64,000 nt of DNA, taken from contig CANKMW010000031.1 in assembly GCA_947483555.1 (NCBI GenBank), positions 23,163-87,162 on the forward strand, given 5' to 3'. The translations under genes were made by a program, and so were the position numbers. Under the pieces are notes generated by a model. It saw nothing but the letters and a program-made list of their open reading frames with translations, made no database searches and was not told where the DNA came from. This document shows positions 27,032 through 35,180 of the stretch, in pieces. The number at the start of each line of letters is the position of its first letter. The stretch's first letter is position 1. Origin of the DNA: Myxococcales bacterium (GTDB lineage Bacteria; Myxococcota_A; Polyangia; Haliangiales; Haliangiaceae).

Positions 27032-27462
27032 CGTGATTCCTTCCCGTCTGTCGACGGGGCGAGCGGTGGGGGTGTCGGCGGCGCGACGAAGGTCGCCCAG
27101 CCGCGGACCGCGACGGCGCCGTCCTGCTTGGTCGACACCAGCTCGAGGTCGACGCGGCGCTCGCCGCCGTCGTCGTACTCGCGCGCGATGGTGCCGGAGG
27201 TGGTCAGCACGTCGCCCGGGAACACCGGCGCCTGCCACCGACAGCGGACCCGGCGCACGTTGGCAGGGCCGAGCCAGTCGCTGGCCCACGCGAACATCAC
27301 GCCGGCGGGCAACATGCCGACCACCAGCGGCGCCGGGTAGCCGGCGCCGAGCGCGAACGGCTCGTCATGGTGGACCGGGTTGAGGTCTCCGGACGCGCCC
27401 TGGTAGCGCACCACGTCGGTGCGGGTGATCGGACCGAACACCCGTGGCGGTGGTGGGATCAC
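27028..27462 (-). CDS. MaoC-like enoyl-CoA hydratase subunit
   Basis: A 144-residue single hot-dog protein with the hydratase-2 motif YQGASGDLNPVHHD, in which Asp26 and His31 are the expected catalytic pair. Alone it is half of a functional enzyme; the adjacent upstream gene encodes a catalytically silent hot-dog half. This mirrors the heteromeric ChsH1-ChsH2 steroid enoyl-CoA hydratase of mycobacteria. GTG start overlapping the partner's stop; ATG of the LLM gene overlaps its stop. Confidence 0.87.
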   Translation of the reverse strand: MIPPPPRVFGPITRTDVVRYQGASGDLNPVHHDEPFALGAGYPAPLVVGMLPAGVMFAWASDWLGPANVRRVRCRWQAPVFPGDVLTTSGTIAREYDDGGERRVDLELVSTKQDGAVAVRGWATFVAPPTPPPLAPSTDGKESR

Positions 27463-27923
27463 GGGGCGCCTCCGGCCGCGCCGTCCGGCGCGCGCTCGGT
27501 CTCGACGCCGGTCATGCGCGCCTCGGCGACCAGGCGCCCGCTGTCGTCGCGAAGCTCGGTGACCATCACGGCGAACGTCAGCGTGCCGCCCCGCTTGCCG
27601 TGCTTCTCGGTGATCGACTCGATCCGCGACGTGCACAGCAGCCGGGTCCCGGCCACCGGCGGCGGGCCATGGAACACGTACTCTTGCTCGGCGTGCATGC
27701 CGCGTTCCTCGCTCATGCCGACCCGATGCCAGGGGTTCGAGTCCAGGCGCAGCCGTTCCCAGTGAAACATCGTGGTCAGGAACGTGGGCGGCGGCACCGG
27801 CTGCGCGCTGCGGTGATCGGGATGCTCGGCGCCGATCGCGCGCGCCAGCTCGCCGATCTTGCCGCGCTCGACGACGAGCTCGAAGGGTTCTCCGCTGGCG
27901 CCGACCGCGGCCTGATTGAGCAT
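27459..27923 (-). CDS. FAS1-like hot-dog dehydratase, N-terminal-type partner of the MaoC protein
   Basis: A 154-residue protein of the MaoC_dehydrat_N type. It starts MLNQAAVGASGEPFELVVERGKIGELARAIG, contains MHAEQEYVFHGPPPVAGTRLLCTSRI, and lacks the Asp-His dyad. It probably binds the acyl-CoA part while the 27028-27462 product supplies catalysis. The start at 27923 is chosen because the frame upstream overlaps ipdF out of frame. No DUF35 domain is attached, unlike mycobacterial ChsH2. Confidence 0.82.
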   Translation of the reverse strand: MLNQAAVGASGEPFELVVERGKIGELARAIGAEHPDHRSAQPVPPPTFLTTMFHWERLRLDSNPWHRVGMSEERGMHAEQEYVFHGPPPVAGTRLLCTSRIESITEKHGKRGGTLTFAVMVTELRDDSGRLVAEARMTGVETERAPDGAAGGAP

Positions 27924-27940
27924 CTCCGGTCTCCTGTCCG

Positions 27941-28699
27941 CTAGGCGTGCTGGCTCGACACCGACACCACCTCGCCGGTCATGTACGAGGCGTAATCGCT
28001 GGCCAGGAAGATGATCACGTTGGCGACTTCCCACGGCTCGGCGCCGCGTCCGAACGCCTCGCGCGCGGTCAGGGTGTCGAGGACGTCCTGGCTGGTGACC
28101 TTCACCAGGTGCTTGTGCAAGGCCAGGCTGGGGGCGACCGCGTTGATGCGCACGCCGGCCGGCGCCGCCTCGACGGCGGCGCAGCGGGTCAGCGCCATGA
28201 CGCCGGCCTTGGCGGCCGCGTAGGCGGACTGCCCGGCCTGGGCGCGCCAGGCCAGGACCGATGCGTTGTTGACGATCACCCCGCTGCGCCGCGGCACCAT
28301 GCGGCGCAGCGCCGCCCGCATCATGCGCATGGTGCCGGTCAGGCTGACGTCGAGGACCTGCTGCCACTGCTCGTCGGTCATCTCGGTCAAGGTCGCGGTG
28401 GCGCCGAGGCCGGCGTTGTTGACGACGATGTCGACCGCGCCCAGCTCGCGGTCGGCGGCCTCCCACAGGGCAGCGACGTCGGCCTCGAGGGCGACGTTGC
28501 AGCGCGCCGACGGCACCGCCAGCTCCTTGGCCGCCTCGGCGAGGCGGCGGTCGTGGACGTCGCTGATCATCACCCGCGCGCCTTCCTCGACCGCGCGTTT
28601 GGCGACCGCGAAGCCGATGCCAGTTCCGGCGGCGGCGGTGACCAGCACCGTCTTGCCGGCTAGCAGCTGACGTGGCGGCGGATAGGGGGGCGCGCTCAC
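27941..28699 (-). CDS. ipdF: IpdF-like short-chain dehydrogenase
   Basis: A 252-residue SDR with an unusual glycine loop TAAAGTGIG, NNAGLG, and the YxxxK in QSAYAAAKAGVMALTRC. The blocks KTVLVTAAAGTGIGFAVAKRA, GVIVNNASVLAWRAQ and FLASDYASYMTGEVVSVS closely match remembered IpdF (Rv3559c), which oxidises the ring C/D 5-hydroxy group of the HIP-CoA pathway. GTG start overlapping the acyltransferase stop; 17 bases separate it from the hot-dog pair. Confidence 0.88.
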   Translation of the reverse strand: MSAPPYPPPRQLLAGKTVLVTAAAGTGIGFAVAKRAVEEGARVMISDVHDRRLAEAAKELAVPSARCNVALEADVAALWEAADRELGAVDIVVNNAGLGATATLTEMTDEQWQQVLDVSLTGTMRMMRAALRRMVPRRSGVIVNNASVLAWRAQAGQSAYAAAKAGVMALTRCAAVEAAPAGVRINAVAPSLALHKHLVKVTSQDVLDTLTAREAFGRGAEPWEVANVIIFLASDYASYMTGEVVSVSSQHA

Positions 28700-29589
28700 G
28701 ACGCCTTCCTCCACGCCGCGGTCTCCTCGGCCTCGCGACGCAGGTCGTCGAGCAGCGCCTGCACCGAGGCGCGCACCGCGGCGTCGACCTCGAGCACGAC
28801 GTGGTCGGACGGTTCCTCGCCCGGCGCCACGGTCGGCGGCACGATCGGCCGTCCGAAGCGGTAGCGCAGCCGGGCCGGGATGGGTAGGTGTGGCCACGGG
28901 CCGATCGACAGCCCCCACGGCAACGACAGCGCGATCGGAAACACGTTGGCGCGCGTCAACTCGCGGAGCCGGATGCGACGCGCCAGCTCGCGGCCGTCGG
29001 TGAGCACGAACAGGGTCTCGTGGGCACCGGCGTTGGCCACCGGCACGATCGGCACTCCGGCGGAGATCGCGGTGCGGGCGTAGCCGGTGCGGCCACCGAA
29101 CTGGACCCGGTAACGGTCGCGGTACGGCCGCCAGGTGTCGACGTCGCCGCCGGGCATGACCAGCAGGTCGCGGCGCCAGTGGGTGAGGACCTCCTTGGCG
29201 ACGCCGCGGCCGGCGCGTAGCACACCGATCCGCCCGAAGAAGCGGGCGGTGACGCGGGTCGACAGGATGATCTCGTGGGCCATGGGATGGATCGGCCGCG
29301 CGGTGCCGAAGCGCTGATACCACGCGAACGCGAAGCCCCAGACATCGGGGATGCTGGTGCCGCCCGAATGGTTCGACACCACCATCACCGGCGTTTCTGG
29401 AACATGTTCCATGCCGCGCACGTCGAGGTCAAAGTAGTGACCGGGTCCGAAGAAGCGGCCGGCGAAGCGCAAGACCTGCATCACGGCGTCCGGATCGTAC
29501 GCGCCGGGATCGCAAGCACCGTCGGGGGCGCCGGCTTTTCGGTGCAGCCACTGCAGCAGGCGGCCGCCTTCCTGGGTGGAGGTCATCAT
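28696..29589 (-). CDS. PlsC-like lysophospholipid/glycerol-phosphate acyltransferase family protein
   Basis: A 297-residue acyltransferase with NHSGGTSIPD (73-82) as the NHx4D-type block and MPGGDVDTWRP as a later substrate block. The family transfers acyl groups from acyl-CoA at the membrane. It is the first gene of the long operon that ends with cofC, so it is under the operator shared with kshA. Its presence suggests that fatty or steroid acyl groups are re-esterified, but its substrate cannot be predicted. The 5' coding part contains a GGAACATGTTCC palindrome. Confidence 0.82.
   Translation of the reverse strand: MMTSTQEGGRLLQWLHRKAGAPDGACDPGAYDPDAVMQVLRFAGRFFGPGHYFDLDVRGMEHVPETPVMVVSNHSGGTSIPDVWGFAFAWYQRFGTARPIHPMAHEIILSTRVTARFFGRIGVLRAGRGVAKEVLTHWRRDLLVMPGGDVDTWRPYRDRYRVQFGGRTGYARTAISAGVPIVPVANAGAHETLFVLTDGRELARRIRLRELTRANVFPIALSLPWGLSIGPWPHLPIPARLRYRFGRPIVPPTVAPGEEPSDHVVLEVDAAVRASVQALLDDLRREAEETAAWRKAS
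29399..29410. other. Intragenic palindrome resembling the operator core
   Basis: GGAACATGTTCC is a perfect 12-base palindrome within the acyltransferase gene (encoding MEHVP). It shares the GAACATGTTC core with the KstR-type sites but lacks the flanking TA/TA. It may be a fortuitous match or an auxiliary site about 225 bases from operator 4. Confidence 0.4.
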
Positions 29590-29622
29590 CGCCTTCTCAG
29601 ACTACCCGCTTGCCCTCCAGAG

Positions 29623-29636
29623 TGAAACATGTTTCA
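29623..29636. promoter_or_regulatory. KstR-type operator 4 (divergent)
   Basis: TGAAACATGTTTCA is a perfect palindrome between the acyltransferase-ipdF-F420 operon (start 29589) and kshA (start 29674). It places F420 synthesis and 9-alpha hydroxylation under the same control. Confidence 0.88.
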
Positions 29637-29673
29637 GTCACGAACGGAAACCACGAAGAGGAGAGAGCGCCCG

Positions 29674-30633
29674 ATGAGCCGCTTCCCGATGCCCCGCTAT
29701 CCCAACGGCTGGTTCCAGGTCGCCTACAGCGACGAGCTGGCTCCGGGCGCGGTCCGCCCGCTGCGTTACTTCGGCAAGGACCTGGTGCTGTTCCGCACCG
29801 AGGCCGGCGACGCTCGCCTGCTCGACGCCCACTGTCCCCACCTCGGCGCCCACCTCGGCCACGGCGGCAAGGTCAAGGGCGACTGCATCGAGTGTCCGTT
29901 CCACGCCTGGAAGTTCGACGGTGCCGGCGCGTGTCGCGAGATTCCGTACGGCAAGAAGATCCCGCCGCGCGCCCAGCTCGGCACCTGGCCGCTGCGCGAG
30001 GTCAACGGGCTGATCATGACGTGGCACCACGGTGGCGGCGAACCGCCGGGCTGGGAAGTTCCGGTGCTGCCCGAGTATCAGAACCCCGACTGGACGCCCT
30101 ACGAGACCCGGAACTGGAAGGTCCGGACCCACAACCAGGAGATGGCCGAGAACTCGGTCGACTCGGCCCACTTCCTGTACCTGCATGGCACGCAGGAGAT
30201 GCCGACCACCAACGCCGAGATGCTCGGCCACATCCTGCACACCACCTCGCAGACCCTGATGAAGACGCCGCAGGGCAAGGTCAAGGGCGAGATCGATGTC
30301 CACGTCCACGGCTTCGGCTTCACGACCACCCGCTTCCGGGGCCTGGTCGAGACCCTGCTGGTCAGCTCGGCGACCGCGATCGACGACGAGGTCTGCGAGC
30401 TGCGCTTCGCGTTCACGCTCAAGAAGATGGTCAACGACGGAGTGACCAGCACGGTCGGGGCCGCGTTCATGCGCGAGGTTGCGCGCCAGCTCGAGCAGGA
30501 CATCCCGATCTGGGAGAACAAGATCTACGTCAACCCGCCGGTGCTGGTCGACGGCGACGGGCCGATCGGCATGTTCCGCCGCTGGTCGAAGCAGTTCTAC
30601 GTCGGCCACCCGGGCGCCGACCTGGCGGAGTAG
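29674..30633 (+). CDS. kshA: KshA-like 3-ketosteroid 9-alpha-hydroxylase, oxygenase
   Basis: A 319-residue Rieske oxygenase. The [2Fe-2S] ligands are C54, H56, C74 and H77 (CPHLGAH...CPFHAW). The mononuclear iron site is in EMAENSVDSAHFLYLHG, with Asp163 bridging and His166/His171 as ligands. KshA hydroxylates C9 of androstadienedione-type steroids, causing ring B to open. It is shorter than the ~380-residue mycobacterial enzyme at both ends. Start at ATG 29674 with a GAAGAGGAGAG ribosome-binding site; the ATG at 29629 is inside the operator. No KshB reductase gene is seen in the window. Confidence 0.85.
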   Translation: MSRFPMPRYPNGWFQVAYSDELAPGAVRPLRYFGKDLVLFRTEAGDARLLDAHCPHLGAHLGHGGKVKGDCIECPFHAWKFDGAGACREIPYGKKIPPRAQLGTWPLREVNGLIMTWHHGGGEPPGWEVPVLPEYQNPDWTPYETRNWKVRTHNQEMAENSVDSAHFLYLHGTQEMPTTNAEMLGHILHTTSQTLMKTPQGKVKGEIDVHVHGFGFTTTRFRGLVETLLVSSATAIDDEVCELRFAFTLKKMVNDGVTSTVGAAFMREVARQLEQDIPIWENKIYVNPPVLVDGDGPIGMFRRWSKQFYVGHPGADLAE

Positions 30634-30636
30634 GGG

Positions 30637-30720
30637 CCCTTCGACTCGCTTCGTTCGCTCAGGACGAACGGAGTTGTGGCCAGGCCCTTCGACTCGCGTC
30701 GCTCGCTCAGGGCGAGCGGG
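30637..30720. repeat. Two REP-like palindromes in tandem
   Basis: Copies at 30637-30671 and 30685-30720 both read CCCTTCGACTCG...GCTCGCTCAGG. They fill the gap between the converging kshA and ChsE-like genes. The second overlaps the 3' end of the ChsE-like gene and supplies its TGA stop. Confidence 0.85.
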
Positions 30721-31768
30721 ATTCCACGGGGGCTGCGAGCAACGCACCCAGGCGGGCCAGATGCGCGCTGGCGCCGCCGAGCTCGAGCTCGAGCCACTTC
30801 GACAGCGGGTAGTAGCGGGCCAGCGGATAGCCGAGGTCGAAGCCGATGCCGCCGTGCAGGTGCTGGGCGGCGTAGGTGACGCGCTGGCCGGCGTCGGCGG
30901 CGAAGAACTTGGCGACCGCCACCTCGCGCGCCGCCGGCAGGCTCTGGCTCAGGCGCCACGCCGCTTCCCACAGCGTGAGGCGGATGGTCTCGACATCGAT
31001 GTAGGCGTCGGCGGCGCGCTGGGCCACCGCCTGGAAGGTCGCGATCGGCCGATCGAACTGGGTGCGCTGCGAGGTGTAGGTCGCGGTCATGCGCAGCACC
31101 TTGTCGACCACGCCGAGCTCGAGCGCGCACAGGCCGATCGTGGCGCGGTCGAGCAACCAGGAGAACATCGATGCATCGCCGAGCGGCTCGGCGACCGCAC
31201 CGTCGAGTCTCACCAGACCCTGGGTTTCGCCGGTGGTGGCGAGCTGCGCCTCGATGGCCACCCCGGGGCTGGCCGGATCGACGACGAACAGGCCGGGCTC
31301 ACCATCCTCGCGCACCGCCGAGACCACCAGCCGGGCGGCGCGATCGGCGACCGGCACGCAGGTCTTGACGCCAGTGAGGCGCCCGGCGCGCGCCGTCGTC
31401 GATGGCCGCCACGGGTCGCCGCCGTCGGGCTCGTGCAGGGCCAGCGTCACGATCGCCGTCCCGCTGGCGACCGCGGTCAAGATCTCGCGCTGGGCGGGCG
31501 TGCCGCGGTGGTCGATCGCGAGCGCCGCGGTCGACACCGCCCACAGCGGCACCGGGGCGGCGGCGGCACCGGCGGCGGTGAGCAGGGCGACGTGCTCGAG
31601 CAGGCCGTGGCCGGCACCGCCGACGTCCTCGCGCAGCGCGACGCCGAGCAGGCCGGCGCCGGCCAGCGCGGTCCACAGCGCGGCGGGCTGCTTGCCGTCG
31701 TGGTCGGTGAAGATCTTGGTCGCCAGCGCGGCGACCTCCTGCTGTTCGTCGGTGAGGGCGAAGTCCAT
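30707..31768 (-). CDS. Acyl-CoA dehydrogenase, partner subunit (FadE27/FadE28-like)
   Basis: A 353-residue partner-type dehydrogenase with RTQFDRPIATFQAVAQRAADAYID and LHGGIGFDLGYPLARYYPLSKW. It follows the FadE26/FadE29-like gene, so the two form a steroid side-chain dehydrogenase like ChsE4-ChsE5 or ChsE1-ChsE2. Its last residues (VESRSP) and stop codon are encoded by a REP-like palindrome, suggesting that the element replaced the original 3' end. Last gene of the operon starting at 36169. Confidence 0.83.
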   Translation of the reverse strand: MDFALTDEQQEVAALATKIFTDHDGKQPAALWTALAGAGLLGVALREDVGGAGHGLLEHVALLTAAGAAAAPVPLWAVSTAALAIDHRGTPAQREILTAVASGTAIVTLALHEPDGGDPWRPSTTARAGRLTGVKTCVPVADRAARLVVSAVREDGEPGLFVVDPASPGVAIEAQLATTGETQGLVRLDGAVAEPLGDASMFSWLLDRATIGLCALELGVVDKVLRMTATYTSQRTQFDRPIATFQAVAQRAADAYIDVETIRLTLWEAAWRLSQSLPAAREVAVAKFFAADAGQRVTYAAQHLHGGIGFDLGYPLARYYPLSKWLELELGGASAHLARLGALLAAPVESRSP

Positions 31769-31791
31769 GATCGATCCTTCTCGCGCCGGTG

Positions 31792-32967
31792 TCAGCGCGG
31801 CGCGCGCGGCATGCCCAGGCCGAGCTGGGCGATGATGTCGCGCTGCACCTCGTTGGTGCCGCCGCCGAACGTCAGCACCAGGGTGGTGCGGTAGTAGGTC
31901 TCCATCCGCCCGCGCAACAGCGCGCCCGGCGATCCGGCCTTGAGCACGCCGGGCAGGCCAAGCACCTCGAGCAGCCACTGGTAGACCAGGATGAACGATT
32001 CGCTGCCGAACACCTTCACCGCCGACGACTCGGCGGGATCGAGGCGATCGAGGCCGACGTTCCAGGCTTGCCGCCAGGTCATGAGCCGCAGCACGTCGAG
32101 TCGCGCCGCCGCGCGCGCCAGGTTGGCCTGCACCCACGGCTCGTCGATGACACGGCGGCCGTCGCCGCGCCGGGTGTCGCGCGCCCAGGCCGTGGTCTCC
32201 TCGACGAAGCGGGCCACCGGTCCGGGGACACTGAGGGCGACGCGCTCGTGGTTGAGCTGGTTGGTGATCAGCCGCCAGCCCTCGTTCTCGCGTGCGACCC
32301 GGCGTGACACCGGGACCCGGACGTCCTCGAGGTAGGTCACGTTGGTGCGGTTGCCACCGAGCGTGTGGATCGGCGTGATCGTGACGCCCGGCGCGCGGCG
32401 GTCGACCATCAGGATCGAGATGCCCTTGTGCTTGGGCGCCGCCGGATCGGTGCGCACGGCCAGCCAGATGAAGTCGGCGTACTCGGCGAGCGAGGTGAAC
32501 ACCTTCTGGCCATTCACGATGTAGTCGTCGCCGTCGCGCACCGCGCGGGTCGTCAACGACGCCAGGTCGGTGCCGGCGCCGGGCTCGGAGTAGCCGATCG
32601 CGAAGTGCAGCTCGCCCTTGAGGATGCGGGGCAGGAACGCCGCCTTCTGCTCCTCGGTGCCGAACTTCATGAGCGTCGGTCCGACCGTGCACAGGGTCAA
32701 GAACGGGATCGGGAAGCCAGCGCGCTGGACCTCGTCGAAGAACAGGAACTGCTCGATGGCCGGGCGGGCGCGGCCACCCCACTCGCGCGGCCAGCCGACG
32801 CCGAGCCAGCCGTCGACGCCGAGCTGGCGCAGCACCTTGGTGTACAGCGGCCCACCGCCCTCGGTGCCGGCGACCTCGGCCAGGACGTCGGGGGTGATCA
32901 GCTCGGCGAAGTACGTGCGCAGCTGGTCACGGAGGGCTTTTTCGTCGGTAGAGAGGTCGATGAACAC
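31792..32967 (-). CDS. Acyl-CoA dehydrogenase, FadE26/FadE29-like (ChsE-type) large subunit
   Basis: A 391-residue dehydrogenase beginning MFIDLSTDEKALRDQLR, with FAIGYSEPGAGTDLASL, ITNQLNHERVAL and the end block LTFGGGTNEVQRDIIAQLGLGMPR. These match remembered mycobacterial FadE26 (ChsE4) best and FadE29 (ChsE2) next; both oxidise steroid side-chain CoA esters in complex with a partner subunit. Gap to the partner gene is 23 bases. Which chain length it prefers is not decidable here. Confidence 0.85.
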   Translation of the reverse strand: MFIDLSTDEKALRDQLRTYFAELITPDVLAEVAGTEGGGPLYTKVLRQLGVDGWLGVGWPREWGGRARPAIEQFLFFDEVQRAGFPIPFLTLCTVGPTLMKFGTEEQKAAFLPRILKGELHFAIGYSEPGAGTDLASLTTRAVRDGDDYIVNGQKVFTSLAEYADFIWLAVRTDPAAPKHKGISILMVDRRAPGVTITPIHTLGGNRTNVTYLEDVRVPVSRRVARENEGWRLITNQLNHERVALSVPGPVARFVEETTAWARDTRRGDGRRVIDEPWVQANLARAAARLDVLRLMTWRQAWNVGLDRLDPAESSAVKVFGSESFILVYQWLLEVLGLPGVLKAGSPGALLRGRMETYYRTTLVLTFGGGTNEVQRDIIAQLGLGMPRAPR

Positions 32968-32982
32968 GCGTGCTCCTGGTCC

Positions 32983-34137
32983 CTAGGGTCGGTCGCGGCC
33001 GACGATCCACATGGCGAAGAACTGCGAGCCGCCGCCGTAGGCATGGCCCAGCGCACGGCGTGCGCCGTCGACCTGGTGTTCGCCGGCCTGATCGCGAACC
33101 TGCATCGCGGCCTCGGCGAAGCGCAGCATCCCGCTGGCGCCGATCGGGTTCGAGGACAGCACGCCGCCCGACGGGTTGATGGGCAGGGCACCGCCGAGCG
33201 CGGTGACGCCGCTCGCCGTCATTCGCCAGCCGTCGCCGGACGCCGCGAAACCGAGGTTCTCGAGCCACATCGGCTCGAACCACGAGAACGGAACGTAGAT
33301 CTCGGCGACGTCGATGTCGCGACGCGGGTCAGCGATCCGAGCCTGGGCGTAGACGTCGCGGGCGCAGTCGCGCCCGGCCTGCGGGTCGACCTGGTTGCGA
33401 CCGGCGAAGACCACTGGCTCGCTGCGGGTGGCCAGCCCGTGTACCCACGCCGGCGGCCGCGGTGCGGCGCGGGCGCCGTCTTCGTCGGTGAGCACCATCG
33501 CGCAGGCGCCGTCGGAGGACGGACAGGTCTCGAGGTAGCGGATCGGATCCCACAGCATCGGCGAGTCGCGCACCATGGCCAGGTCGATGCCCTTGATGCG
33601 CAGGTGGGCGTACGGGTTCTTGAGCGCGTGCTGGCGATCCTTGACCGCCACCATCATGCCGACGTCGTCGGGCGCGCCGGTGCGGTGGATGTACGCCCGG
33701 ACCAGCGGCGCGAAGTAGCCGCCGGCGCCGGCGGTGAGCTGGGGCTGGAACGGGATGCGCGGCGACAGCGCCCACATCGCGTCGGACTCCGACTGCTTCT
33801 CGAAGGCGACGGTGAGGACCCGGCGATGAACGCCGCTGATCACCGTCTGCGCGGCCACGATCGCTGTCGAGCCGCCGACCGAGCCGGCGGTATGCACGCG
33901 CATGATCGGCTTGCCGGCGGCGCCGAGGGCGTCGGCGAGGTACAGCTCCGGCATCATCACGCCCTCGAACATGTCGGGAGCCTTGCCGAGCACCACGGCG
34001 TCGATGTCTTTCCAGTCGAGTTCGGCGTCGGCGAGGGCGCGGGCCGCCGCCTCGCGGACCAGGCCGGCGATCGAGACGTCCTGGCGCTTGGCCTTGTGGT
34101 GGGTCTGGCCGATGCCGATGATGGCGCAGCGATTCAC
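32983..34137 (-). CDS. ltp3: Ltp3-like thiolase-fold lipid transfer protein
   Basis: A 384-residue SCP-x-type thiolase-like protein with GIGQTHHKAKRQDVSIAGLV, PEIL-type GVMMPELYLADALG, CPSSDGACAMVL, VAEIYVPFSWFEPMWLENLG and NPSGGVLSSNPIGASG, matching remembered Ltp3 (Rv3523). At the usual nucleophile position it has HTAGSVGGS with no Cys, as in Ltp2-type retro-aldolases, so C-C cleavage without CoA attack is more likely than thiolysis. GTG start overlapping the ltp4 stop. Such proteins need a DUF35 partner, which this operon encodes. Confidence 0.85.
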   Translation of the reverse strand: MNRCAIIGIGQTHHKAKRQDVSIAGLVREAAARALADAELDWKDIDAVVLGKAPDMFEGVMMPELYLADALGAAGKPIMRVHTAGSVGGSTAIVAAQTVISGVHRRVLTVAFEKQSESDAMWALSPRIPFQPQLTAGAGGYFAPLVRAYIHRTGAPDDVGMMVAVKDRQHALKNPYAHLRIKGIDLAMVRDSPMLWDPIRYLETCPSSDGACAMVLTDEDGARAAPRPPAWVHGLATRSEPVVFAGRNQVDPQAGRDCARDVYAQARIADPRRDIDVAEIYVPFSWFEPMWLENLGFAASGDGWRMTASGVTALGGALPINPSGGVLSSNPIGASGMLRFAEAAMQVRDQAGEHQVDGARRALGHAYGGGSQFFAMWIVGRDRP

Positions 34138-35180
34138 GACGCCACCTCGCTGGAGAGTACGCAGACCAGGTTCTGCTGCAGGCACGGTCCGCTGGTGGCG
34201 TGGGCGACGGCATTGCGGGCCCGGCCGTCGTGGATGCGGGCCGCCGCCTCACCGAGCCGGGTCAGGCCGGCCACCATCATCGGGTTGGCGACCAGGGCGC
34301 CGCCCGACGGGTTGACGGCGACCTCGGCGCCGAGGCCAAGCGCGTCGCGCAGGATCAGCTCCTGGTGCGAGAACGGCGCATGCAGCTCGGCGACGTCGAT
34401 GGGGCCGATGGTCGCGACGCCGGCGTGCTCGGCGGCGATCGCCGTCGAGGTCGAGCGGGTCAGGTCGCGGCTGCCGAGCTGGTGCGGCTCGACGCGATGA
34501 TCGATGCCACGGATCCACGCCGGTCGAGCGTGACGGCGGGCGGCGTCGCCGGCGGCCAGCACCACCGCGCAGGCGCCGTCGGAGATGGGCGGGCAGTCGT
34601 GGCGGCGCAGCGGCGCCACCAGATACGGCGTGGCGAGCAGCTCGGCCACCGCGCCACCCCGCCGCGCCGCCGCGACCACGGCCAGGTCACGCTCGGTGGC
34701 GCGGCCGCTGTCGAGCAGCGCGCGGGCCTGGAGCGCGGCCAGGCTCACCGCGTCGATGCCCAGCGGCGCCAGGTAATACGGATCGAGTTGCATCGTCAGC
34801 ACCGCGGGCAGGTCACCGAGCGACGACTTGCCGTAGGCGTAGATCAGCGCGGTGTCGACGTCGCCCTGCTGCAACCTGACCCACGCCTCGTACAGCGCCC
34901 ACGCACCATCCATCTCGACGTGGCTCTCGGCGATCGGTGGCCACGGCGCCACGCCGTCGAGCGCGGTGACGAACGAGAACGGTCGCCCGATCAGGTAGTC
35001 GCAGCTGCCCGAGACCGTGAAGCCGATGTCCTGGCGCGTCAGGCCGGCCTGGCGCAGCGCCGCGGTGACCACGGGTTGCACCAGCTCGGTCTCGTCGCGG
35101 GCGGTGTCGCGACGTACCGGCGGCAGCTGCGCGAAGCTGACGATCGCCACGTCGCGGCGCCGGGCGCGCGACGCGCTCAC
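34134..35180 (-). CDS. ltp4: Ltp4-like thiolase-fold protein
   Basis: A 348-residue shorter thiolase-like protein with VSGSCDYLIG, MDGAWALYEAWVRLQQG, CPPISDGACAVVL, VAELHAPFSHQELILRDALG and NPSGGALVANPMMVAG. The order DUF35-ltp4-ltp3 equals Rv3521-Rv3522-Rv3523 in mycobacteria. Like Ltp3 it lacks the standard nucleophilic Cys in the nucleophile loop. It probably forms a complex with Ltp3 and the DUF35 protein in a late side-chain step. GTG start overlapping the DUF35 gene's stop. Confidence 0.8.
   Translation of the reverse strand: MSASRARRRDVAIVSFAQLPPVRRDTARDETELVQPVVTAALRQAGLTRQDIGFTVSGSCDYLIGRPFSFVTALDGVAPWPPIAESHVEMDGAWALYEAWVRLQQGDVDTALIYAYGKSSLGDLPAVLTMQLDPYYLAPLGIDAVSLAALQARALLDSGRATERDLAVVAAARRGGAVAELLATPYLVAPLRRHDCPPISDGACAVVLAAGDAARRHARPAWIRGIDHRVEPHQLGSRDLTRSTSTAIAAEHAGVATIGPIDVAELHAPFSHQELILRDALGLGAEVAVNPSGGALVANPMMVAGLTRLGEAAARIHDGRARNAVAHATSGPCLQQNLVCVLSSEVAS

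Noticed and set aside
29399..29410. GGAACATGTTCC as a tenth true operator
   Set aside because: It lacks the outer TA/TA or TG/CA bases found in all other sites and lies in coding sequence. Listed as a low-confidence feature only.
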